DNA of 64,000 nucleotides, from contig JAPLOF010000020.1 in NCBI GenBank assembly GCA_026692665.1, forward strand, positions 62,001 through 126,000, given 5' to 3'. Of the stretch, positions 17,149-26,228 are shown piece by piece. The notes under the pieces are model-generated. The model was not told the DNA's origin, did no database searches, and saw nothing but the letters and a program-made list of their open reading frames with translations. Every line of letters begins with the position of its first letter. Position 1 is the stretch's first letter. Position numbers and translations under genes: made by a program. This DNA comes from Planctomycetota bacterium. GTDB lineage: Bacteria > Planctomycetota > UBA1135 > GCA-002686595.

Positions 17149-17820
17149 TCAGCCGTTCGACTTCATCGCGCCCAGGAATTCGTCGGCCTCGGTGATCGAG
17201 GCCTGCATGTTGTCGATCAACTTCGTCACGTCGCCCTCGATCGAGACCACGGTCTCGGAGAGCGAGTTGATCGCCTGCGCGTTCAGGTTGTGCTTCAGGA
17301 ACAGCACGCGATCCTTGAAGGCGCTGAGCACGGGATCCATGCTCGCCGACGCCTTCTTCATCGACCCGATGAGGTCTGCGTAGCGGCTCTTCGTCTTGTC
17401 GAAGGTGTCCTGGCTCGCTCGCTTGAGAGCGGGGTCCGAGTACTGGCCGATCTCGGTCTTCCACTCCGAGAACATGGCGTCGGCGACGTCCTCGACCGAC
17501 TGGATCTTCGATCGGACGGCCTCCGCCTGATCGTCGCAGTCCTCGTACGAGCCGTTGAGTTTCTTGTAGGTGTCCTCGAGCTTCCCGCCCTGGATGCCCG
17601 TCACCGACTTGAAGCGTTCGTACGTGGAAACGAATTGCTCCTTCGCCTCCTTTTGCTCGTCCTTCGCGTCCTCGACGCGATCGACGAGGATCTCGCGCTT
17701 CGCGTAGCCGAACTGTTCCATGGTCGCGAAGTACGCCGACTGGCAGGAACCGAGGCCGAGCGAAGCGAGAGCCGGAGCGAGGACCGCCAGGGCGGTCGCG
17801 ATGCGTCTGTGCGGGCTCAT
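17149..17820 (-). CDS. DUF2959 lipoprotein
   Basis: 223 residues. Signal peptide with lipobox LGSC (Cys near 26), then an all-helical body. The N-terminal block FGYAKREILVDRVEDAKDEQKEAKEQF is the DUF2959 signature, followed by long coiled-coil-like helices with heptad leucines and isoleucines. Function unknown, and the protein should sit in the periplasm. It lies between mscL and a YdiY-like barrel, all on one strand, so the group may be one envelope operon. Confidence 0.8.
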   Translation of the reverse strand: MSPHRRIATALAVLAPALASLGLGSCQSAYFATMEQFGYAKREILVDRVEDAKDEQKEAKEQFVSTYERFKSVTGIQGGKLEDTYKKLNGSYEDCDDQAEAVRSKIQSVEDVADAMFSEWKTEIGQYSDPALKRASQDTFDKTKSRYADLIGSMKKASASMDPVLSAFKDRVLFLKHNLNAQAINSLSETVVSIEGDVTKLIDNMQASITEADEFLGAMKSNG

Positions 17821-17839
17821 GGTGCGCTGTTCCCGTGGA

Positions 17840-18631
17840 TCAGAAGGACCAGCCGAGGCCCAGCGTGACCGTGTGGTCGTTGCGGTCCTTGCCGGTGGCC
17901 GGCGTGTTGTCGTAGTCCCACACCCACTGCAACTGCAGGAACATCGTCTCCGTCAGCGACGTCTTGAAACGCGTGTCGCTGCGCCCGTAGACGTCGTCGG
18001 CTTCCTCGAGGCTCGGATAGAGCGCGATCGTGTTGGCCAGGCTCGACTTGTCGTTCATCTTCCACTCGATGTTGTTCGCGAGGCGGGCGGCGATGTAGTC
18101 CTTGTTCTCGCTCGCGTACAGGTCCTCGGTGAAGTACCCCGCGCCGGCTTCCGAGCCCCACTTGAGGGTGTCGTCCTCCGTCCACTGGTAGCCGGCACCG
18201 ACGCCGACGAACGTGCGCTGCTTGAGGTCGGCCAGGCGGTCCGTCTCGATCCCGGCGTTGGCCAGACCGTAGAACTTCTTCGAGAAGAAGTAGTCGTACT
18301 TGACGCCGAGGCCAGCCTTGCGCGCGTTGAGCACGTAGTCGCCCGTGGTCTGGTCCTTCGTGTCGCCGTAGTTCCAGTAGCCGGTCGCGGTCCAGCGGTT
18401 GTTCTCGCCACGGCGCTCGGCTTGCGCGTTCGCGTTCACGGCGCGCGTATCCGAGTTCCCGGTCTGGTAGCTGGCGCCGACCGCGACAGAGCCGGTCCAC
18501 TTGTCCGTGACCGGCTTCGGTGCGTCTTCGGCCACGAAGGCGGAAAGGGGGCCGGGCTCGACCGGGGCGGGCGCGGCGTCGACTGCCGCGACGGGGGCGA
18601 CCGATCCCAAGAGAAGGAGGGCGGGGTTCAT
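17840..18631 (-). CDS. YdiY-like outer-membrane protein (DUF481)
   Basis: 263 residues with a short signal peptide. Barrel strands alternate in the DUF481 pattern: WTGSVAVGASYQTGNSDT near the start (the family hallmark S/T-GN-S/T), RWTATGYWNYGDTKD, GLGVKYDYFFSKKFYG, and the end HTVTLGLGWSF. The family is called salt-induced in E. coli. It lies 19 bases upstream of the DUF2959 lipoprotein. The frame stays open upstream, but the signal peptide begins at 18631. Confidence 0.82.
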   Translation of the reverse strand: MNPALLLLGSVAPVAAVDAAPAPVEPGPLSAFVAEDAPKPVTDKWTGSVAVGASYQTGNSDTRAVNANAQAERRGENNRWTATGYWNYGDTKDQTTGDYVLNARKAGLGVKYDYFFSKKFYGLANAGIETDRLADLKQRTFVGVGAGYQWTEDDTLKWGSEAGAGYFTEDLYASENKDYIAARLANNIEWKMNDKSSLANTIALYPSLEEADDVYGRSDTRFKTSLTETMFLQLQWVWDYDNTPATGKDRNDHTVTLGLGWSF

Positions 18632-18720
18632 GATCTCAGTCCTTGCTTGCGTCGGCCCGCAGGCCGGATCGCGCGGATCCGGGGCTGTGACGTCGGGCCA
18701 GGGGGGGGATGGAACGGCCC

Positions 18721-18742
18721 TGCGAATCCGATCGGATTCGCA
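18721..18742. promoter_or_regulatory. 22-bp perfect palindrome in a divergent promoter region
   Basis: TGCGAATCCGA followed directly by its reverse complement, lying between the starts of the YdiY-like gene (18631) and the PVC gene (18915). With no loop it suits a homodimeric DNA-binding protein better than a terminator. An 8-G run lies at 18701-18708. Confidence 0.4.
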
Positions 18743-18914
18743 CGGACGGTCCGGATATCGCCGGCTCCTGCCGGCCGGATTCCCTTCGTGCCACCTCGAG
18801 CGCGATCGCCGCATCCGACCCGTCGCGGGGCTTTTGGGGGCGGGGATGATGACACAGCCGCGCCCCGGCGCAAGTCCGGCGCCCCGCGGTGCGATCCGCG
18901 GTAGCTTCCCGCCC

Positions 18915-21900
18915 ATGTCCGGCGGCGTTTCCACTTCTTGGATGGTCTGGGCCCTGGCCGCGATCCCGACCTGGCAGAAGGGAGACGTGGCGGGCGAGCC
19001 ACAGCCGCCACTGCCTCCCGAGTTCGTGCCTGGGCCCGCGCGCGCGCTCACGCCCGAGGAAGAGCTCGCGACGTTCCAAGTCGCGCCGGGCCTGCGCGTC
19101 GAACTCGTCGCGGCCGAGCCGCTCGTCGAAGCGCCGGTGCAGGCCGTGTACGACGGCGACGGGCGCCTGTGGGTCGTCGAGATGCGCGGCTACATGCGCG
19201 ACGTCGACGGGAAGGACGAGAGCGCGCCGCTCGGCCGCATTTCCGTGCTGCACGACGACGACGGCGACGGGCGCATGGACCGCGCGGTGCGCTTCCTCGA
19301 CGGGCTCGTCCTGCCGCGTGCGGTCGCGCCGACGCGCGACGGCGCGCTGGTGATCGCGCCGCCGCACGTGCTCTTCTGCCGCGACACGGACGGCGACGGG
19401 GTCGCGGACGAGCGCACGGTCGTCGACACCGGGATCGCGGGGATCGCGAGCCCCGAGTACGGACCCAACGGGCTCCTGCCGACGCTCGACAACGCGTTCG
19501 CCTGCGCGCGCCACGACGTGCGCTACCGATTCGTCGCGGGCAAGTGGACGAAAGAAGCGGTCGCGTCGGGCGGGCAGTGGGGGATCGCCGAAGATGACGA
19601 CGGACGCATCCTCTTCAACACGAACTCGAACGTGCTGCGCGGACACCTCGTCCCGGCGCGCGAGGCCGCGTTGAATCCGTTCCTCGACGCGTCGCGCATC
19701 GCCGACGTCGAGCTGGCGAAGGACCAGTCCGTCCGCCCCATCCACCCGACGACGGCGGTGAACCGCGCCTACAAGGCCGGTTGGCTCGTCGACGGGCGGA
19801 TCACGAAGGCCGACGCTGTCTGCGGCGTGCTCGTCGAGCGCGGAGGCCTGTTTCCCGCGGATTTCCGGGGCGACGTGTTCGTGTGCGAGCCGGTCGGGAA
19901 CTTGGTGCACTGGCTCGAGTTCGCGCGAATGGACGGCGCGCGGAGCGCATCGCCGCAGCCCGGCGCGCGCCCGCTGCTCGCGTCGACCGACGAGCGCTTC
20001 CGCCCCGTGAACCTTGCGAGCGGTCCCGACGGGGCCGTCTACGTCGTCGACATGCAGCGCGGCCTGCTCCAGCACCGCCAGTTCCTCACGACGTTCCTGC
20101 GCGAGCAGTCGCTGGCGCGCGGGCTCGTCGAGCCGCTCGACCGCGGGCGGATCTGGCGCGTCGCGCCCGTGGATGCGAAGCGCGAGCGCGTTCCGCCGCT
20201 GTCCACGCTTTCGAGCGACGAACTGCTGCCGTACCTGGGTCACGCGAACGCTTTCCTGCGGCGCGAGGCGCAGCGCCACTGCGCCGAGGACGACTGGTAC
20301 GAGGCCGTCGTGCTGCCGAAGCTGCGCGCGGTCGTTACGAGCGCGACGAACCCGCTGGCGCGCATCCACGCGCTGTGGTCGCTCGACGGACGCGGCGCGC
20401 TCGACGAGGCGACGCTGGTCGCCGCCATCCGCGACGCGGACGAATCCGTGCGCCTTCAGGCGCTGCGCGCGGCGACCGGGCGCGCTCCCGCGGGCGACCG
20501 CCTCCGCGCGGCGCTCATGGAGGGCGCGGGGCAGCCCGGAGCCGCCGATCCCGGAGCCGTCGAGATCGAAGAGGTGTTCCGTCAGCGCGCTGCTGCGCTC
20601 GCGTTGCTGCGCGATCCGCTCGCGGATCTTGTTGCGCTGGAGCGCGCGCGCGGACGCCTCGATGTGCCCGCGATCCGGCATGCCTTGCTGCTCGGGTCGG
20701 CGGGCCGTGGCCTGGAGGTGCTCGGCCTGATCCTCCCCGGCGCGCCGGCGCGCAGCAGTCCTGCAGGCGTGGAGGCCCTGTGCCGGGACCTCGCGGCCGC
20801 GATCGTGCGCGAAGGACGCGCGGACGCGATCCTCGGCCTGCTCGACCTCGCCACGGCGATGGTGGTCCAGCACGGTCACGCGGGCCGCCCGCTGATGGAG
20901 GGCGCGCTGTCGGCGCGCCCGCGAGCGCCGCGTCGACTGCGACTGGAGCGCGCGCCCGCCGGATTGGAGCTCCTCGCGGCGAGGACCGGCGCGCTGAAGA
21001 TCTCCGGCCAGGACGAAGACGCGCAGCTCGCTCGCAATGTGCTTGACGCGCTCGCGTGGCCGGGTCGCGCGGATCTGCCACCCGAAGCGATCGCGGCGCC
21101 GCTCTCCACCGAGGAACTCGCACGGTTCGAGCGCGGCCGTGCTGTGTACGGCAACGTATGCGCCGCGTGCCACCAGCCGAGCGGCCTCGGCGCGCCCGGC
21201 ATCGCGCCGCCGCTGCGCGACAGCGACTACGCGCTGGGCGATGCGCAGCGGGCGGCCGCGATCGTGCTCGCGGGATTGCACGGTCCGATCGAGGTCGCCG
21301 GCCGCGCGTGGGATCTCGAGATGCCGGCCTGGAACGCGACCGACGACGAGCTCGCGTCGGTGCTGACCTATCTGCGCCGTGAGTGGGGCCACACCGCGTC
21401 GCCGGTGACGGAAGCCGACGTGCGCGCCGCGCGCGATCGCGTGCGCGAGCGCCGCGGCCCGCTCGATGCGCGCGCTCTCGCGACGTGGGGCACGAGCGGT
21501 CCGCTCCCCGGCTGGCGCGCGATCGGCGACGCGGTCTGGACGCTGGAGGACGGCGCGATCCGCGGCAAGGTCGGCGGCGGCAAGCAGAGCTTCCTCGCGA
21601 CGGAGCGCGCGTACGGCGACTTCGTGCTCGAAGTGGACGTGAAGCTGCTCGGGACCGGCAACTCCGGCATCCAGGTGCGCAGCCACCAGAAGGACGACGG
21701 GCGCGTCTACGGTTACCAGATCGAGATCGATCCGAGCGAGCGCGCGTGGTCCGGCGGTTTGTACGACGAGGGTCGACGCGGCTGGTTGAACGACCTGTCG
21801 AAGAACGACGCGGGGCGCTCGGCGTTCCGGAAGAACGAGTGGAATCGCTACCGCATCGAGTGCCAGGGCCCGTGGATCCGCGCGTGGGTGAACGGCGTCG

Positions 21901-22475
21901 CGACGGCGGACTGGATCGACCCGCTCGACCTCGAGGGCTTCGTGGCGCTGCAGGTGCACGCGGGGACGGACACGGACGTCCTGTGGCGGGACCTGCGCAT
22001 CGAGGACCATGGCACGCGCGCGTGGCGCCCCATCCCGGGCGTCGTGGGCCAAGGCGGGCAGCCCGAACGGAACGAGGCTGGCCATGGCGAGGCTCAAGAG
22101 CTCGCTGACGGTGCCGTGCGTGTGCGCGTGCGCGGTCCGGGTCTCGTGATCTGCGCGCGCTCGAGCATGGGTTGCTTCGCGGCGCTGCAGTCTCGTTGGA
22201 TCGGGCCGGGGCTCCAGGTGCGGGAGTGCGGCTACCACGTGCTCGTCGGCGACCTGCCGCTCGCCGAGGGGCAGAGCTGGGACGACGCCCACGATGTCGT
22301 GATCAGCACGTGGGGAGACCGCATCGCCGTTCACGTGGACGGCCGCAGCGTGGTCGATGTCCACGACAAGACGCACGCCGGTGGCGTCGTCGTGTTCCAG
22401 GTCGACAGCCAGCGCGGGAAGACCGTCCTGGAGCGCGCGGAGGTGCTCGGAGCCGCGGCGGAAGCGCGGCGCTGA
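18915..22475 (+). CDS. PVC-type propeller-HEAT-cytochrome c-DUF1080 protein
   Basis: 1186 residues, exported. The N-terminal domain (about 45-415) is the PVC membrane-bound dehydrogenase-type propeller (ELVAAEPLVEAPVQ; DGDGRLWVVEMRGYMRD; HDDDGDGRMDR; VNLASGPDGAVYVVD). HEAT-like helices cover about 430-720. A cytochrome c domain carries one haem site, C749-A-A-C-H753. A DUF1080 (3-keto-disaccharide hydrolase-like) jelly roll lies at about 865-1035 (GNSGIQVRSHQK), and a second jelly roll ends the protein. Likely a periplasmic sugar-oxidising or sugar-binding protein that passes electrons to the haem. No PQQ ligand set can be named. The downstream CpeT gene follows after 26 bases. Confidence 0.87.
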   Translation: MSGGVSTSWMVWALAAIPTWQKGDVAGEPQPPLPPEFVPGPARALTPEEELATFQVAPGLRVELVAAEPLVEAPVQAVYDGDGRLWVVEMRGYMRDVDGKDESAPLGRISVLHDDDGDGRMDRAVRFLDGLVLPRAVAPTRDGALVIAPPHVLFCRDTDGDGVADERTVVDTGIAGIASPEYGPNGLLPTLDNAFACARHDVRYRFVAGKWTKEAVASGGQWGIAEDDDGRILFNTNSNVLRGHLVPAREAALNPFLDASRIADVELAKDQSVRPIHPTTAVNRAYKAGWLVDGRITKADAVCGVLVERGGLFPADFRGDVFVCEPVGNLVHWLEFARMDGARSASPQPGARPLLASTDERFRPVNLASGPDGAVYVVDMQRGLLQHRQFLTTFLREQSLARGLVEPLDRGRIWRVAPVDAKRERVPPLSTLSSDELLPYLGHANAFLRREAQRHCAEDDWYEAVVLPKLRAVVTSATNPLARIHALWSLDGRGALDEATLVAAIRDADESVRLQALRAATGRAPAGDRLRAALMEGAGQPGAADPGAVEIEEVFRQRAAALALLRDPLADLVALERARGRLDVPAIRHALLLGSAGRGLEVLGLILPGAPARSSPAGVEALCRDLAAAIVREGRADAILGLLDLATAMVVQHGHAGRPLMEGALSARPRAPRRLRLERAPAGLELLAARTGALKISGQDEDAQLARNVLDALAWPGRADLPPEAIAAPLSTEELARFERGRAVYGNVCAACHQPSGLGAPGIAPPLRDSDYALGDAQRAAAIVLAGLHGPIEVAGRAWDLEMPAWNATDDELASVLTYLRREWGHTASPVTEADVRAARDRVRERRGPLDARALATWGTSGPLPGWRAIGDAVWTLEDGAIRGKVGGGKQSFLATERAYGDFVLEVDVKLLGTGNSGIQVRSHQKDDGRVYGYQIEIDPSERAWSGGLYDEGRRGWLNDLSKNDAGRSAFRKNEWNRYRIECQGPWIRAWVNGVATADWIDPLDLEGFVALQVHAGTDTDVLWRDLRIEDHGTRAWRPIPGVVGQGGQPERNEAGHGEAQELADGAVRVRVRGPGLVICARSSMGCFAALQSRWIGPGLQVRECGYHVLVGDLPLAEGQSWDDAHDVVISTWGDRIAVHVDGRSVVDVHDKTHAGGVVVFQVDSQRGKTVLERAEVLGAAAEARR

Positions 22476-22501
22476 TCCGGTCGCGTGCTATCGTCCCGCG
22501 C

Positions 22502-23119
22502 ATGCGCCACACCCTCGCCGCCATCGTGCTCGGTTTCGCCTCCGCCGCATGCTCGACGACGCCGTCGTCCCGGTCGCAGGTCGACGAACTTGCTGCCTGG
22601 ATGACGGGCTCGTTCTCGAGCAGCGCGCAATCCGCAGCGGACAAGGACTACCGCGACATCCGGCTCCACATGGCGCCGATCTGGACGGCTCGGGACGACG
22701 GCCGCTGGCTCTACGTCGAGCAGGCCGTCGCGGAGAAACAGGAGAAGCCCTACCGTCAGCGCGTCTACCGCGTGCACGCCGAAGATCACGGTCTCGTGAG
22801 CGACGTGTACGAGCTGCCCGGCAACCCGCTCGACTACGCCGGTGCCTGGAAGGACGCCACCCGCCTGAAGGACGTGAAGCCCGAGACGTTGATGCCGCGC
22901 ACCGGCTGCTCCATCCGCCTGCAGCGCCTGCCCGACGGTTCCTACTCCGGCGCCACGGAACACGGCGCCTGCCCGAGCGAGCTGAACGGCGCGAAGTTCG
23001 CCACGAGCGAAGTCGTGATCACGCCGCACCTGCTCGCCAGCTGGGACCGCGGCTTCGACGCGAGCGGCAAACAGGTCTGGGGCGCCGAGAAGGGCGCCTA
23101 CCAGTTCGTGAAGGAGTGA
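22502..23119 (+). CDS. CpeT/CpcT-family lipoprotein
   Basis: 205 residues. Lipoprotein signal (GFASAAC). The mature part follows the CpeT/CpcT pattern closely: LAAWMTGSFSS, APIWTARDDGRWLYVEQA, PYRQRVYRV, AGAWKD, RTGCSI, GAKFATSEVVI, ASWDRGFDASGKQVWGAEKGAYQF. In cyanobacteria the family attaches bilins to phycobiliproteins; non-phototroph members have unknown roles and may bind a hydrophobic ligand in their lipocalin-like barrel. It follows the PVC gene after 26 bases and ends just before a large inverted repeat. Confidence 0.82.
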   Translation: MRHTLAAIVLGFASAACSTTPSSRSQVDELAAWMTGSFSSSAQSAADKDYRDIRLHMAPIWTARDDGRWLYVEQAVAEKQEKPYRQRVYRVHAEDHGLVSDVYELPGNPLDYAGAWKDATRLKDVKPETLMPRTGCSIRLQRLPDGSYSGATEHGACPSELNGAKFATSEVVITPHLLASWDRGFDASGKQVWGAEKGAYQFVKE

Positions 23120-23126
23120 ATGTCCA

Positions 23127-23224
23127 CGAACTCGTCGCAGCGGTGCCTGGCTCACTTGCCGCGAGTTGGCCCAATTCTGAGCCAACTCGCGGCAAGTGAG
23201 CCAGGCACCGCTGCGACGAGTTCG
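23127..23224. repeat. 44-bp perfect inverted repeat, REP-like family copy 1
   Basis: Arms 23127-23170 and 23181-23224 are exact reverse complements over 44 bases around a 10-base loop. The arm contains GTGCCTGGCTCACTTG followed by a GCGAGTT element, shared with the repeats at 50160-50257 and 54126-54178. It lies between convergent stop codons (23119 and 23236). It looks like a REP/BIME-type mobile repeat that may also stop transcription from both sides. No transposase is near. Confidence 0.85.
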
Positions 23225-23235
23225 CGGTTCAGGGT

Positions 23236-24927
23236 TCAGAGCTTGCGGATCCAGATGTTGCGGTAGCGCACCGGGTCGCCGTGGTCTTGCAGGGCGAGCG
23301 GCAGCTCGGGTTCGTGTGGGGAGTACGTCGCGACGGCCCGGTGTTGCGTCGCGCCGAGGAACGCCTGGTTCGCGTGCACGACCACGCCGTTGTGCACCAC
23401 GGTGACGGTGGCGGGGGAGACCAGCTTCGCCCCGTCGAAGCGTGGCGCGCGGAACGTGATGTCGTAGCTCTGCCATTCGCCCGGCGGCGCGCTGGCGTTG
23501 TAGAGCGGCGGCTGCTGGCCGTACATCGCGGCGCACTGGCCGTCGGCGTACGTGCGGTTCTGGTAGCTGTCGAGCACCTGGATCTCGTAGCGGCCCATCA
23601 GGAAGACGCCGCTGTTCCCGCGGCCCTGCGAATCGCCCTTGGGCGGAGTCGGCGTGGCGAACTCGAGGTGCAGCTGGAAGTCGCCGAACTTCTCCTTCGT
23701 CTCGATGTTGCCGGTGCCGTTCACCTCGGCGTAGCCGTCCTTCACCGCCCACGCGGCGGGCTTGTCTCCGCCGCGCCACTGGGAGAGGTCCTTGCCGTCG
23801 AACAGCACGATGGCGCCCTTCGGCGGCGGCGCGAGCAGCGATCCGCCCGAGCCGACCATGACCTCCGCCGGCGGCCGGTTCTTGTCGTGCACGCGCCAGT
23901 CGGACCCCGGCAGGAACGGCGTGTCGTCGTACCCGACGCCATCCTTCTGGAGCGGGGGGAGCAGCCGGCGCAGCTTGTTGACGCGCCCGAGGAAGTTCCA
24001 GTCCATGACGTACAGGTTCCCTTCGCGATCCCAGTGCGCGCTGTGCGGCGACAGGAAGATGCCGTCGCGCCATTCGGCCTTCGGCACGTCGTTGCGTGCG
24101 CGCTTCGATTCGTCGGGCTGATCGCCGAGGTGGACGACGAGCTGGTCGTCCGGCCCGAGGATCGTGACGCGCCCGGCGAGGTCGGGCACCGCCAGGTACC
24201 CGTCGTGCTGCTGGATGCTGCACGGCCGGCGGAACATGCCCTGGATCTCGCTCAGGAGGTTGCCTTGGAGGTCGTAGCGCAGGAGCCGCGAGTTCTCGCG
24301 GTCCGCGACCAGCAGCGTGTGCGGCTCGCGCCGGGTGTCGACGAGCAGTCCGTGGCAGCAGTTCATCGCGCCCGGTCCGCCGAAGGACTTCACGTACTTG
24401 CCCTCGTGGTCGTACTGGTGCACCCACGAAGTGCCGTAGCCGTCCGCCACGAAGATCGACCCGTCCGGCACGACGGCGATGCTGGTCGGCTTGAACTGGT
24501 CCGGCTTCTCGTACTTGCCCGACTCGAGCGGAACGCCGCGCTCCCACACCAGAGTCCCGTCGAGCTTGCGCTTCTTCCAGTGGTGCAGGCGGAAGTTCAC
24601 GTGGTAGAGGAACTCGCCGTCCTTCTCCTTCACGATGCACATGCCGTGCACGCCCTCGCCCTCCTCGGCGCCGAAGGAACGCACGAGCTTCCCGTCGCGG
24701 CCGTAGACCGAGATGGCGCGCTCCGTGTCCGTGTTCAGGTAGAGGAGCCCCGCGGAGTCCTCGATGATCACCCCGTGCGTGTTGCCGAGCTCGCCCCCGT
24801 CGGGCGTCTTCAGCCAGCCGGCCTCCCAGGCATAGCGGTGCGGCGGCGATCCGAGGGTCTCGGGGGACTGGGCGCCGAGGGGCGCGGCACTCGCGGCCAG
24901 CGCGAGGAGCAGGGGCGTGAGCGTCAT
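23236..24927 (-). CDS. secreted NHL-propeller plus DUF1080 protein
   Basis: 563 residues with a signal peptide (AASAAPLGAQ). Residues about 30-340 form NHL/six-bladed propeller repeats (TSIAVVPDGSIFVADGYG; KYVKSFGG; HGLLVDTRREPHTLLVADRENSRLLRYD). From about 370 comes a DUF1080 jelly roll: FDGKDLSQWRGGD, GDFQLHLEFATP, GRGNSGVFLMGRYEIQVLDS, then VVVHANQAF and ending in RYRNIWIRKL. DUF1080 proteins bind or act on disaccharide derivatives. Together with the 1186-residue protein it suggests a carbohydrate role for this segment. Confidence 0.85.
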   Translation of the reverse strand: MTLTPLLLALAASAAPLGAQSPETLGSPPHRYAWEAGWLKTPDGGELGNTHGVIIEDSAGLLYLNTDTERAISVYGRDGKLVRSFGAEEGEGVHGMCIVKEKDGEFLYHVNFRLHHWKKRKLDGTLVWERGVPLESGKYEKPDQFKPTSIAVVPDGSIFVADGYGTSWVHQYDHEGKYVKSFGGPGAMNCCHGLLVDTRREPHTLLVADRENSRLLRYDLQGNLLSEIQGMFRRPCSIQQHDGYLAVPDLAGRVTILGPDDQLVVHLGDQPDESKRARNDVPKAEWRDGIFLSPHSAHWDREGNLYVMDWNFLGRVNKLRRLLPPLQKDGVGYDDTPFLPGSDWRVHDKNRPPAEVMVGSGGSLLAPPPKGAIVLFDGKDLSQWRGGDKPAAWAVKDGYAEVNGTGNIETKEKFGDFQLHLEFATPTPPKGDSQGRGNSGVFLMGRYEIQVLDSYQNRTYADGQCAAMYGQQPPLYNASAPPGEWQSYDITFRAPRFDGAKLVSPATVTVVHNGVVVHANQAFLGATQHRAVATYSPHEPELPLALQDHGDPVRYRNIWIRKL

Positions 24928-25070
24928 GGTCGCCGGATTCTAGGGATTCGAGAGCCGGGTCTCCGCCAAGTTCGTTCCGCGACGTGCTTCCCCATGTCCA
25001 GGGAGTGGACTAGGCTTCGACCGTCGGGCGCGCGTCGCGGCCGACGCCCAGCCCCGGAGGTGGTGGTCGC

Positions 25071-26219
25071 ATGCGCCCCCTGCTGAACCAGGAGCCGAAT
25101 CCGGACCCACGACATGGCTCCCACACGCTGCGCGTGTGGAGCGGCACCGTGGTCGCCCTGTTCGGGAACGACGTCTTCATCGAGCTCGGTCCCCGCATGC
25201 AAGGGGTGATCGAGCTCCACCACTTCGCGCGGCCGCCCGCGGTCGGATCGGTGCACGAGTTCACGCTGCGCGGACTCGAGGAAGGGCTCTGGTCGCTGTC
25301 GCTCTCGACCGAGAAGACGCTCACGACGTGGAAGCAGATGGAGATCGGCTGCCTCGTCCAGGCGCGCTGCGTGCGCGTGGCGCCCGGCGGGCTCGAGGTC
25401 AAGATCGGCGACCTGCACGGATTCATGCCCAAGTCGCACACGGGCCTGCCGCGCGACCAGCGCCCCGATCCGCTGGTGGGCAAGGTCCTGACGGTCGAGG
25501 TCATCGAGGTCGACAGCGAGCGCCAGCGCGTCACGGTCTCGCGCAAGCTGGTCGTGCAGCGCGAGCGCAACGACGACCACCAGCGCGAGGTCGACCGTCT
25601 GCGCATCGGCCAGGTCGTGCAGGGCCGCGTGACGCGCATCGAGGACTACGGCGCGTTCGTCGCGATCGGTCACGGGCTGGAGGGCCTCGTGCACGTGTCG
25701 AACCTGTCGCACGAGCGCGTCGAGGATCCTGAGTCGATCGTGAAGATCGGCGACACGCTCGACCTCAAGGTGTTGCACGTCCGCCGCGGTGGCAAGCGGA
25801 TCGGGCTCGGGCTCAAGCAGATGAAGGAGAGCCCGTGGCTCGATCTCGAGCGCACGGCCTACGTCGGCCAGATCGTGCCCGGCCTCGTGACGCGCGTGCG
25901 CGATTTCGGCGCGTTCGTCGCGGTCCGTCCGGGCCTCGAGGGACTCGTGCCGGCCTCGGAGTCGGGCGTGGGACCGACGCAGCGCCTGCGCGGCGTGCTG
26001 CAGCCCGGGCAGAAGGTGTCGGCGCGGATCCTGACCATCGACACGGAGCGCGAGCGGCTCGCGCTGTCGTTCCTGCACGGTTCGGGCCTGCGCATCCACC
26101 CCGAGGAAGCGGAGAACGCGGAGACCTTCGAGGGGCTGGCGCGTTCCCTGGGGCTCGACCACCTCGAGTCGCGCCTTGGCGACAAGCTCGGCCGCGCGCT
26201 GCGGCGGGACGTGGGTTGA
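25071..26219 (+). CDS. S1-domain RNA-binding protein (ribosomal protein S1-like)
   Basis: 382 residues with four OB-fold S1 units. The first (about 20-80) is degenerate. The second (about 90-160) has LEVKIGDLHGFMPKSH. The third (about 178-246) is classical: GQVVQGRVTRIEDYGAFVAIGHGLEGLVHVSNLSHERV. The fourth (about 264-335) has GQIVPGLVTRVRDFGAFVAVRPGLEGLVP. True S1 has five or six domains, so this is a shorter S1 homologue, perhaps in translation or RNA decay. GGAGG lies 10 bases before ATG 25071. Confidence 0.85.
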   Translation: MRPLLNQEPNPDPRHGSHTLRVWSGTVVALFGNDVFIELGPRMQGVIELHHFARPPAVGSVHEFTLRGLEEGLWSLSLSTEKTLTTWKQMEIGCLVQARCVRVAPGGLEVKIGDLHGFMPKSHTGLPRDQRPDPLVGKVLTVEVIEVDSERQRVTVSRKLVVQRERNDDHQREVDRLRIGQVVQGRVTRIEDYGAFVAIGHGLEGLVHVSNLSHERVEDPESIVKIGDTLDLKVLHVRRGGKRIGLGLKQMKESPWLDLERTAYVGQIVPGLVTRVRDFGAFVAVRPGLEGLVPASESGVGPTQRLRGVLQPGQKVSARILTIDTERERLALSFLHGSGLRIHPEEAENAETFEGLARSLGLDHLESRLGDKLGRALRRDVG

Positions 26220-26228
26220 CTCCCACGG

